DNA of 64,000 bases from NCBI RefSeq assembly GCF_032854445.1, contig NC_088301.1, positions 41,227,116-41,291,115 of the forward strand, written 5' to 3'. Under the pieces are notes generated by a model, which saw only the letters and a program-made list of their open reading frames with translations, ran no database searches and was not told the DNA's origin. A program made the translations under genes and the position numbers. Below, one piece after another: positions 36,411 to 47,000 of this stretch. Positions within the stretch are counted from its first letter, which is position 1. Every line of letters begins with the position of its first letter. This DNA is from Liolophura sinensis. Taxonomy: Eukaryota; Mollusca; Polyplacophora; Chitonida; Chitonidae.

Positions 36411-37560
36411 ATGGCCATGAACGCATCTTCATCACCATCGCTGGAGAAGATTCAGGACAGCAACGATTTTGACCTGTCCAGGTCCATCGCTGTAGACAAC
36501 CTCCCAGAGACTACCCACAATGTGGATTTAAAAAGATCATTAGGTGTAAGCCACGGCGTAATCTCCAAGGTTTTAGGCCTCCCTGGTCATCCGGAGAGAT
36601 TTGCCGTGGGTTTTGCAAACTCCTTGCAGACGCCTCTGCATTTGAAAGTGCTTCACATTCAGCCCCTGTCGAACCACTCGACGACCCCACCCCAGTCAAT
36701 GACAGTGTGGATATAGAGGGAATACACTGCCGAGAAACATACCCTAGACTTCAGCAATGTCTGCCCCACCTATACATTGGGAAAGGTCATTTTCGAACTT
36801 CTACAGGACGAAGGAAGCTTCCCTATGAAGAGTGGAGAATGCTTATATGACGAGTGGTGTACACACTTGCAGCTGGTCTTTCGTGACGACATCTTGTCAG
36901 CCAAAGGCTAGTGGCAGAAGCTACTCAGTGATTTGAGTTCTCTGGCACTTAATATTGCGGGGCTTCTGTGGCTTAGTTGGTTAGCGCGCTATCGCAGCGC
37001 AATGACCCAGGAGTCTCTCACCAATGCTTTCGCTGTGATTTCAAGTCCAGCTCATGCTGGCTTCCTCTCAGGCCGTATGTGGGAAGGTCTGCAGCAACCT
37101 GCAGATGGTTGTGGGTTTCCCTGGGGCTCTGCCTGGTTTCCTCCCACCATAATGCTGGGCGCCGTCGTAAAAGTGAAATATTCTTGAGCATGGCGTAAAA
37201 CACCAATCAAATAAATAAATAAATAACTTAATATTGCCTTGCAGAGTGCCGAGGAAGTGTTAGAGCATCTGAGGGGAGACTTTGACACGTCCACAGACAG
37301 AGTTGTCTCCCTTCAGGAGTTTTTCACTAATGCCCATAAGCTAAAGGAGAAGCCTTCCGAATACTTGGTGAGGCTGGAGCTCGAGCTATGCAAGGTTCTG
37401 GAGAGAGGGCGGTTATCGGCAGACAAGGTGGACAGCACCAGGCTCCAGGTACAAAATATGCCGCTAGCCAGATTTCTCAAAGGATCATCACCGTCGTTTC
37501 TGTGCTTCGTTCTGTACTCATGCTAGTGAAAGAAGTAGAAGACGATAACAAGTTTGCTGC
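36411..37560 (+). pseudogene. Gag remnant, PNMA/Arc-like capsid, split by a SINE
   Basis: The N-terminal part (36411-36620) reads as a short Ser/Asp-rich domain. The part after the SINE (37238-37526) contains a capsid-like helical stretch: SAEEVLEHLRGDFDTS, then LQEFFTNAHKLKEKPSEYLV and RLELELCKVLERG. This is the pattern of PNMA/Arc-related Gag capsid C-terminal domains (…LREEF..KQK..E....Y..RLE..L…). A stop at 36911 and frameshifts near 36.62 kb mark decay. Family assignment rests on pattern recognition. Confidence 0.55.
36959..37225 (+). mobile_element. Full-length SINE (family A) nested in the gag remnant
   Basis: A 267-bp tRNA-derived SINE. The A box TGGCTTAGTTGG is at about 36969-36980. 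A B-box-like TTTCAAGTCC follows near 37040, then the conserved body and an (AAAT)n tail. It is flanked by a perfect 12-bp target-site duplication, ACTTAATATTGC (36947-36958 and 37226-37237). This is the best reference copy of the family in the window. Confidence 0.92.
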
Positions 37561-37729
37561 TTGAGCCCTGACTCCTCTCCAAAGCGCCTTGCCTGTCATG
37601 GATGACTCTGGGCTGAAGGAGCTGAGCACTCAGATACAGGCTATACACTCTTTGGTAAGCCAATCCCAACCAGAAACACTTACTGGGCAGCTTCTGCGCA
37701 GCTGCAAAAAGGTGGAAAAAAGAAGCAGA

Positions 37730-37800
37730 CAAAGTTTCAGCAGTTTTGTCATAATTGTGGCAAATGGGACCACCTGTCAAAACACCAAAAACCCAGTGCT
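37730..37800 (+). pseudogene. Degenerate CCHC zinc knuckle
   Basis: In one frame the sequence reads CHNCGKWDHLSKHQ. That is C-x2-C-x4-H-x4 with His/Gln where the last Cys should be. It sits where the nucleocapsid knuckle belongs, between capsid and protease. Confidence 0.5.
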
Positions 37801-38047
37801 TGTCTTCTCAAGAGTCAAGGAAAGGGATGAATTTCTGCAAAAAAATCAGCTGAAAGGTGTGTCCCAAAACGATGGTCGCTATAGAGATACAAGGATATTT
37901 TTCTTATCCAAATGTCTCTGTTTCCGGCTTAAAGGATATTCATATGTCTGTGTCAGGTTCAGCAAATCTTCCAGATTGGAGATGACGTCACTGGAGATCA
38001 TTGGAGACAGAGTCAAGTTAGAAGCCATAAACAATTCTTGAAAAACT

Positions 38048-38548
38048 TTGACTTTGTCTTCAGATAACATTCTGGCTGAATGTCATGGGAGCTGTGTTGG
38101 CGGAATGGAAGGAGGCATGCAAGACCTTGAAACATTCAGATATGTGGTTTGGCCAGCGTGTGATGCTGAGACATCAGTGGAAGATGTCCACTGTAAAGCC
38201 CTAATAGATACTGGGTCACAGGTAACAACTGTATGTCGCTCTTTCTATTCCAGACATTGGTCACATTTGCTCCTAGAGTCTTTCAAGGAGACTTTATTAA
38301 AGGTAAATGTGGCACGGGGACAAAGTGTGGCATATGATGGCTTCATTCGTTTAAAAGTCACACTGCCTGATGATGTCCTTGGGTCCTCTGGAGAAGTTCA
38401 CACTCTAGCTTTGGTGTGGGACGACACTTCCTTTTTCTCATCTATTACTGTGATCATTGGTACAAATATGGTCAATGCTTCACGGAGAAACATGGAAAGA
38501 ATGGGAAGAAGTCACCCTGCTGTCTATTTCCTGTCTGTGGGGAAGTAG
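38048..38548 (+). pseudogene. Retropepsin-like aspartic protease remnant
   Basis: The open stretch contains KALIDTGSQVTTV, the retropepsin catalytic D-T-G with its hydrophobic lead. Further on, VIIGTNMVNA matches the family's second conserved I-I/L-G-x-N/D motif. This is the least damaged domain of the element. Confidence 0.7.
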
Positions 38549-38799
38549 CCCCCATACCAAGTAGTATAGTCCCTGATGGGTCTGGTAGGTAAGGTTCGGT
38601 GAGACTAATGGGCCGAAACCCTGTTCATGTGCCAGCTGGAGAAATGGTAGAGTCAAAAGGCATAGCCCACAAAGTCAGTATTCCCTCCACTGCTCAAACA
38701 GTTGTGGTGCAAGAGTCTGAAAACTATTCCATTGGTGCACAATACCTCCAGAACTGTGTTTCGTCAAGCCTAAGAAAGTGGTAGCTGATTTGTACCTTC

Positions 38800-39505
38800 C
38801 CTAGTTTGTGGTACCACTAAATTGGATAACCGACAAACTCCAGAAGAAACAGACACAGCTAAGGTGAATGCTTATGTGGCAGACCGTTTTGCACTTCAGG
38901 TAGAGAAGGATATAACCTCCCCAGAGGAACTTTTACACAGTACCTATGGATCCTGTGTCAGCCCAGTATACAGCATTTGTATGCACTTTCGGTCTGTTTG
39001 AATGCAGTAGGATGAGCATGGGACCTGTAAACAGCCCACTGAATTTTCAACGCCTTATGGAATGCTGTGTCAGAGATATGAATTTAAAGGAACTGGTTGT
39101 TTATATGGATGACCTTATCATTTTCTTTCCAGATCATCTGTTCCAGACCTGATGGAGATTGCGGAAATCTGGTCTAAGCCCCAAGAAATGCAAATTTTTC
39201 CAGATCAAAGTTACTCATCTGGGACACGTTTTCTCCAAGGATGGCATAGCACCCGACCCAAAAGATCAAGGCTGTAACAGATTGGCCAGTCCCATCTAAT
39301 CTTGGTGAGCTCGAGTTTCTTGGGAGTTGCAGGATATTACCAAAGGTTTGTGAAGGATTTCAGTAGACAGTCAAAGCCACTGAACTCACTCACATCTGGC
39401 TATGTCCCGTGCAAAACCCTTAAGAAACTCAGCAAAGTACCAAGAAAGGGAGACATCACTCTGAAAACACCTCTTGGGGACAAGTGGACTAATGATTGCC
39501 AATAA
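38800..39505 (+). pseudogene. Reverse transcriptase remnant with intact YMDD
   Basis: Frames shift at about 38.95 and 39.15 kb. Visible are FECSRMSMGPVNSPLNFQRL and LVVYMDDLIIF (catalytic Y-x-D-D at 39102-39113). After a stop come the connection region (GLSPKKCKFFQ, HLGHVFS) and FLGVAGYYQRFVKDFS. These give typical Ty3/gypsy RT order and spacing. Confidence 0.75.
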
Positions 39506-39900
39506 GCTTTTGAGGTCTTAAAAGCCCGACTAACCACAGCTCCTGTGTACCTAGATCTAGCGTCCCTTTTTGAACTTCACATGGACACAAGTGGCGCAGG
39601 TCTGGGGGTTGTGTTATGCCAACAACAGGGATCTGATCTCAGAGTTGTAGCGTGTGCCAGCCGAGGTCTATCCAAGAGCGAGGCGATTTTACCCTGCTCA
39701 CAAGTGTGAATTCTTATCAGTGAAATGGGTGGTGACTGACAAGTTTCTCAGGTATCTGTACGGTAATAAGTTTACTGTGGTGACTGACAATAAGCCGCTT
39801 GTGTATGTGCTAAAGTCTGCTAAACTTGACACAACAGGTCACTGATGGTTGGCTGCCTTAGTGGCCTTCGATATGGACCATGGACCAACATCACAGACAC
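39506..39900 (+). pseudogene. RNase H remnant (second element)
   Basis: After FEVLKARLTTAPVYL comes a region with HMDTSGAGLGVVLCQQQ, which holds the first RNase H Asp. Then follow ACASRGLS-like, frameshifted sequence and the open piece CEFLSVKWVVTDKFLRYLYG with VVTDNKPLVYVLKSAKLD. Order and motifs match the Ty3/gypsy RNase H. Confidence 0.7.
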
Positions 39901-40339
39901 AGACACAGATGCACTGAGTCGTCTCCCTTATGGTCCAGTTATAGAGGATGAGTGCTACACTCGAGAATTAGAGCGCGTTGACCGGCTTATCGAAAGAAGC
40001 AAAGCCCGCACCAGTGATACTTCAAAGACAGTTGAGTGCTCATCTCAATGTATCAAGGCTATGGTTCAGAACCTTGGCGTAATGACGGGACAAGTCAACA
40101 ACATAAGTCAGTATCACCAACAGCAACTGGAGTGACACTGGCCGCTTCCTCACACCTCACTGAGAGACAGCCTGCTTGGGTTGAAGCCTTGTCGTGCTCT
40201 GAGGCAGCTGTATGTGACACACTGGCAACACCCCAGACAGCAGGTGACCAGTCAGTGGATCGACCAAGGAGGATTTAGCGAAAACAGGAGAAGAAATGTC
40301 AGTTTATATGAGGGAGATGTCAAAGCTGTGTTTAAAGGG

Positions 40340-41230
40340 TGAAGTGCTATGCAGGATGGTGACTGACAACAAAGGTATTGATTGCCAACAGCTCGTGGTT
40401 CCACAGAGCCATCGCAACAAGGCTGTGTAACAAGGCTCAACAGTGCTTTTTCTGGCCATTTATGTATGCGACAGCAGTGCCCATGAAGGACCAAAAACCC
40501 ACAACACTTGCTAAGGCACTTTGGGAGCACTTGATTTGTCATTATGGCTATCCACGCCACCTAGATCAGGGTCAGGATTTCGAGTCGAAAGTTATTTGAA
40601 AACTTGGCAAAATGTCAGGAATCAAGAAGATTTGAACATCCCCCTACAACCCTTGGTGTAATGGGGTGACCAAGCAATTAAACTGAACCCTCTTGGATAT
40701 GTTGGGCACACTTAATCACAGCCAGAAAAAGGATTGGCGAAAATATGTACACGCCTACAACAGGGTATTCGCAGTACTACTTGATGTTTGGGTGACATGC
40801 CAGTCTACTTGTTGACGTGTTCTTTACCGATCCTGACAAAAGGTACCCCAGGGGGCCTCAACAATATGTCGCCGACCTTAGGAGCAAACTGAGGTTTGCA
40901 TTAAAGGTAGCCCAAGACTGTGCCTTAAAAAACAAAAACTACTACAACAAGAAGGCGCAGGCTATTATACTTGAGTAGGGAGACAGAGTTCTGGTTAAGA
41001 ACATTGGTGTGAGGGGTAAGCATAAGATTACTGACAGGTGGAAATCAAGGGTCTTTGTTGTTGAACGACAGCATGCTGACCTCAGTGTCTACGTGGTTAG
41101 ACCGGAAAATGGATATGGCCCCTCAAGGACTTACCACCGAAATCTATTGCTACCTATTGTCTCTTTGCCACTTGAGGTCGAAAGTGATGCTGCAGCCCAG
41201 CCATTACCTCGAAAACCAGTAACCAGGTCT
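40340..41230 (+). pseudogene. Integrase remnant (second element)
   Basis: The open piece 40378-40599 includes TAVPMKDQKPTTLAKALWEH followed by HYGYPRHLDQGQDFESK, matching the integrase core around its second Asp. Stops follow. The C-terminal domain is readable from 41009: GKHKITDRWKSRVFVVERQ, then VYVVRPENG and RTYHRNLLLPI, a block common in metazoan Ty3/gypsy elements. Confidence 0.7.
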
Positions 41231-42173
41231 CAGAGGAGGGATGTGCTAGATACAGATGTTCAGGATGTCCATACATCAGATGATGAAGATCTGTATATAG
41301 CATCTGTTATTTGCCCTCAAAGAAAGCCTACCTCCCCTCTTAACCCCCAGGCACCAGAGTTTCAGCCGAGTGTCACGCCAAAACTTGGACAGCTGACTGG
41401 GGGAGGAAATAACCTAAGTTTGACTGATGCCACTGTTGTGGACTTTAGTAATCTAACCGGTGAGGATACCGTCATGACAACTCTGCCAACGGTCCCTCTC
41501 AGTGACAAAAATATCCCTGCAGTCAGATGGTACTCCAGCATTTCAGTCTGACAGAGGTGACAAAGAAGAACCACCAGCAGCACAGCCAAGGTGCTTAGCG
41601 CGCACAGTTTGCTTTTGTCCCATGTGTGGCATATAGTAAAGTCGTATGGGTATAGTAATATTAGGTATATTGTAGTTTCACATTACACACACTTGTGTAC
41701 CTGTAAATATCTACCTGACATTTATATTTGTCATTTTATATTTCATATTTTATCTGTGATTTGTGGACGGTAAATTGTGATGCATTTATCTTATTGTCCC
41801 TTTTTTCCTGGTGTCTGGCACAGGTGTCTTTCAGATCATGGAGTCCCTTCAGCTCGAAGTCAACAGCCTACACCTTTAACTGGAAGTGGTCAGGGGGGAG
41901 CGTGATCTGTACAGATCTCAAAGGGATGAGCTTTTGAGACATCTGAAGAGGATGAGGGAACAAGATGACACCTCAGTGAAAGCCATAGTGCTAAAGAACC
42001 TGTCTGACCAGACCAAGACCCCTTTGCAGCCTCACAACGGTGGCTCTGGCCAATATGTACCACGGGCTACCATTGACTCTGAAACAGATCAGCCACAGTA
42101 TGACGCATCGATGGTGGTCTCTGACCTGGGACAGACGCTAACAGTAAGCCATCAAAGATGGTATGGAGCGTAG
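41231..42173 (+). other. Hydrophilic extension after the integrase
   Basis: From 41231 to 41551 the integrase frame stays open through an acidic, Pro/Thr-rich tail. A separate open piece (41886-42173) reads ERDLYRSQRDELLRHLKRMR and looks like a short coiled coil. Neither is recognised. They may be the element's C-terminal Pol tail or unrelated sequence. Confidence 0.3.
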
Positions 42174-42393
42174 CTGTTTGTCCCACGACACACGAAGATA
42201 AGACACGCAAGGATGGGCTCAACCGTGCCTTGCTGGATCAGGGCCAAGAAATTGGGCCAGATGTGCAAGTGTTCACACACTTAAAGCGTGAATGAAGTTG
42301 CTTGACATCCAACTGCCACCCATTTCTCAACCCTGATCATTTCGGACTCAGTGCTTCGATGGTTAGACCCAGCATTTCATCAGACCATGTCAG

Positions 42394-42775
42394 GCCAGTT
42401 TGAGTGACCTAATCTAGAGTGAGGGGCCTGCGTGCTCTGTACATCAGGAATAACCTAAATAGAGAGGATAGTAAGTGGTATAAAGGCTGCTGTGGAAGTG
42501 CATGTTAACTCTTCTCTGATGCTCAGGGAGGAAAGAGGCAGACTTTTGTCTCTAATCCACAGGTAATCCACCCAGATGGGTAGGGCAATAAATCTCATCC
42601 CCAATCTCTCAGGGTGGGATGGGAGCAAGGAGCACAAAATTTATGGCCTTAGTGAACATCCAACCACTCTCACACACTGTCCCCACGGGGATGTACAGTG
42701 GCCAGAGTTGGTACTTGGCTTTACACATATATCACGTAACCTGGAAGCCTTTAAACAATATTTTCCTTTTCAGAG
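42394..42775 (-). repeat. Repeat C, right copy, inverted
   Basis: Most complete copy, in reverse orientation to both left copies. The three copies bracket the second retroelement. No coding potential was recognised. Confidence 0.75.
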
Positions 42776-44040
42776 AAAGGACTACACTACATCTAGTTCA
42801 CTCAGTGACAGTGACAGTGACATGGTCTTTGCTGTGATACATTATATATCGGTATTGTCTTCAGACTTTGGTAACATGGCACACATATTATATAGCACAC
42901 CTGCATGCATAGAAAGAAAAGCAACATTTTGGGATTCGATATAGGTTCCATGTTTTGATCACCACTGCAATTTACCCTGCAAATGAATTATTACAGTTTA
43001 CAGGTTACAGTTTTCTTATTTGTCTTATCTGTTCTTTGTGGTCTTTTTATTGTTGAGAAGTGAATATTGTAGCATATTAGTAATAATATCAATCAACTAG
43101 ACCAGCTGGAGTACTGTCATTCACAATCCATCATTAAAAATAGGAACAGAAAACTGTAACAAATTAAAAGTGCATTTTTAGAAAGTGGAAATTGCAGGCT
43201 TGTACCATGACAGAAAACTTGATAACCAGCAGATTTCTTGATTATAGGGTTAACAAATTTCAGAAGTGTTGATTGTTACCTGTATTTATTTTGAGGCATA
43301 TCTGCGGAACACTCACGCATAAAAATGGATGGGGTACTGCGAAACATACATGGAAGGCAGACTGATTTATCTTACGATTTCATTTCATAATTGTTGAGTA
43401 CATGCATGTCAAACTGACAGATCTAAAGTGAAGTTACAGTTCTTCCTTGAATGTGTTGCTCCTGCTGGTTAAGTCGTGTGGCTCTCTAGATTTCCACTGA
43501 AGTCGAATACTGCTTGTATTTTATGCTATAGAATAATGCTATTGGTGTTGTCATATCTGCTGCAAGTGTAAGGATATTCAATTGACAACATTTCCAGTCA
43601 GTCATTTTACACCAACCTGCTTGAATGTACAAGACGTGAACAGTACCTTGACAGTTACAAATACAAACCCAAGTCCATCGGCAACAGGCCTTCTGATCTT
43701 TGTATTAGGGGAATTATCAGATATTCACTAGCAAGTACATTCCCATCATACTGGCATCACAAGGTCAAAATCTAACTGTGTGTCTTCTTGATTTGAGACA
43801 GGCTTTCAGTGGTCTGCGGCAGTGAGGGGAGCATAACCTTAAAAGTGATAGGCTCACAAATTTTAAAATAAATATTGGGGTTGGACATAATTAATACTCA
43901 CAAGGTAGATAAAGAAACAAAAACGTACAATTGGAAAGAAAATTCAGTCTGGCCCAGCACCCTGTATGGTAGATGTACCAGTCTATGGCTGATAACTAAT
44001 TTCTGTACATTTTAATTGACTGATAACTCTTCATTTTCAG
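42776..44040. other. Upstream region of the HMGA-like gene
   Basis: AT-rich, no recognised repeat. A non-coding 5' exon or promoter of the HMGA-like gene may lie here, since the first coding exon starts with an acceptor at 44040, but no site can be singled out. Confidence 0.35.
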
Positions 44041-44051
44041 ATACACCCATA

Positions 44052-47000
44052 ATGCCCGCAAGGAAAGGTAAACGTGCTGCAGAAGCCCCAGCTGCTGTAA
44101 GTAAAAAGAATGAACACTGTTACTGTTCATCTTATTTTATAGGCATGACATAATGACTGGTTCAGAATATTGAATATGTACATGTACACTGTACAGGTGT
44201 AGCTTGTGCCATGCCCCAAGCCTCGAAGTCCAAATACAATGTAAATGTAAATGTTAGGGGTGGCATCTCAAAAACTACTGCATGTATTGAGCTTGGGGTT
44301 TACAATACACATATGTAAGGCACAATCAATTTTAGAACACAAAGGGGCAGATTCATAGATGATGCCCTGTGTGCATATTAGTTAAATTAAATTACAAAAT
44401 TTGTGCCATGCCCCATCAGTTGATGTCAAGTTAAATGTTATGGGTGGTATCTCAAAAAGTACAGCATGTATTGAGTTTAGGTCAGATCAGAGACTATGAC
44501 TGATAAAGGTACATGTATATCTGCATTCTTTATTGTATATTAATGTAAGTTTGAGAGCAGAGCAGGAAAACTGAACACAAAGAGTGAAATCTGATGTTCG
44601 TCCAGTATCTCTTTTTTTGTAAATAATTTTTACTTTCTCTTGTATGTATTTCTCTAGGAAGCACCAAGCGCAAAAGCAACGAAAGCAGACATGCCCAGTG
44701 GAGCTTCAGAAGGTGTAAGTTGTGCCTTAGTTTGTGTAAAGCATGTTCTTGCAAAGAATTTTTATAATGCAGGCATGTTTTTGTTCAGTGTTTGATGAAA
44801 AATGTTGTGGGATAAGCACACACCATGAGTGGTTGGGGTGACCTGGTTAGAGAGAGATCCAGGTAAAATTTTGTTATCCTGTTTTTGATCATACTTGTTG
44901 TGTAAGACTTCAGATTAGTAATTTTGATACATGTATTTGAATCTCAACCTGAAAGCGTAAGTCAGATATAGGTAATCTTACTGTTGGTTGGCCCATAAGT
45001 GCCTTGCCCATGCATTAAAACAATTTGTGACATCACCTTTCCTAATCTGCACACACAGTTTATGCAGAGATTCCTGATTTTGTAGGCATGAGGTATGTCA
45101 GAAAACATTTTCCTTCCAATATTAAAGTTCTTGTGGAGATTAGATTGAGCAGTGTAGGTTTTGTGTACAAATCCACTGTGTTTTGGGGATATTTTGAAAA
45201 CTACATGTATGAAGAACAAGGCTGGACATGGTCATACCTCACACAGGCGTCATAAAGAAAAAATATATACATATCCACAACACTCAAAAATAAATTATTT
45301 GTCAAGCTTTTGTAACATAATTTCATCGTGATTTCATTGTATTTCTGTGCGAAAATTGAGGCAAGTTGACCGACTGCCTATGTACATGTGGCAGCATGTT
45401 TACAGGTGTAGTCGTGCTCAGGTGTGTTAGAAAGTATTTTATTTTGAATTTTGTTTGAAGGCTGTGCAAGAGAAGATCATCAAAAGTGTTTGCCTTGTTT
45501 TTCACAAGTATTCCACCTTGTTTTTTCAAGAAACATGCTCGGTTTGTGTGTCAGCATGTCAAAGCCGTGCCCTCTAAAAAGATTTGTAACATCACCGTTG
45601 CCTCACATGCACGAAAATACTTGACATTAAACTTTTTTGTGTGCTCAGCAATACACACATCCAGCAAGTATGATTGTGTACAAAATCAGGCTGATATAAA
45701 TACATACATACAGAGATTACTTGTTTTATAGTTAGATACTGTGGCAGTGTGGGTCATTACAACACAGTGTCTTTAACATATTATTATTTCATTGTGACGG
45801 CATTATATGTTGGCATTGTATTTAAAGCAGGGTTAGATCCAAAAGCAACAAACATACCCTGTTTGCTCAACTAAATGTTATAAAATATTACTTTTTGTGC
45901 TGAAAATTACCTCCCCCAGTAAGATATGAATCTACTTTTAAATCAATCCCCCAAACACCTTTCTAAAAATAAATAAATACTCTGAGAATGTGGAAAAATT
46001 AACATCTCAGTCATGAACAAATGGACTGTCCTTGATACTTATTTTATAATGTGTTTTACCATTTTAGACACCAGCCAAACGTGGTCGTGGAAGGCCAAGG
46101 CTTCCAGAAAGTGCCAAGAAAACTGTAAGAAGCTTGTGTGTTTGTGGTTTTTTTTTTTTTTTTTTTCATCTTTGGACAGCAGCCTTGCCTTGTAACTCTC
46201 ACTAAATACTATAAAGTACTTATTATTCGCTGAAATTTATTTTTGCTGATGTTCTCCAAAACTATGTTCGCGGGAATTAATTTTCGCGTATTTAAGAGAA
46301 TACTGGTCTTAAAATCTTAAAATTTTCCACGATATAATATCTCCAAAATTATTCAAGCCTGTAGAACTCTGATCATCATGGGTGGCTTTTATCCTCCTTT
46401 GTTTCCTGCTGAGTCGCTAATCCTCTTGATCTGGATCAGAGATTAAAACAATGGGGGATGGATTATCACTACATGAGAAGATTAGTTTCGCACCTACCAT
46501 GAGCAGTACTGAAACCAGTGTAAAAATTTCTTTTCGAATCATTGATCTTTAAACACCTGACAAAGTGACCTGTCACCTTTTGAGCAGTTCAAGGTGAAAC
46601 ATACGAATTCATCATTGTTGGTGCAACTCACTCATTCTTTATCAAGCAACACGGTAAGTTTTGCATTGTTTTCAGTTTTTAATCATGCCCTGAACCAGGT
46701 CAGAAACCGCAAATATTGCTGTAGCTTTCAAACGGCGATTGTGTTGTTGTACACACTTCACAGTTTGTTAGAAGCTCACTCATTGGACCATGGGAGAGAC
46801 TCAGCCAATGGGATAGCATGTATCAGAGCGACATTCATTAGAAGCCAGCACGTGCTGGTATCTACTTTTCCTTCACTTCACAGGCATAGTGAAGATTGAT
46901 CAAACTAAAGAAGTATGAACTCCCACTTTGTTTTATACCCACCAAGCCTTAGCACCAGACTTTGTATATATTTAAATTATAATATCCCTTCCCTGCTGTT

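Larger units (their letters stand above)
36411..42173 (+). mobile_element. Second Ty3/gypsy-type retroelement, decayed, PNMA/Arc-like gag
   Basis: In plus-strand order: a gag region starting at an ATG in good context (36411), interrupted by a SINE; a knuckle region near 37.74 kb; a protease (DTG near 38.21 kb); RT with YMDD at 39102-39113; RNase H at 39.5-39.85 kb; and an integrase with its C-terminal domain to about 41.2 kb. An unusual hydrophilic extension continues to 42173. Frames are broken by stops and indels throughout. No paired LTRs were identified. Inverted copies of another repeat lie outside it on both sides. Confidence 0.75.

Noticed and set aside
36959-37050. Possible genuine tRNA gene
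   Set aside because: It has A- and B-box-like motifs but no convincing cloverleaf. It continues into the SINE body and tail and is flanked by target duplications, so it is the SINE head.
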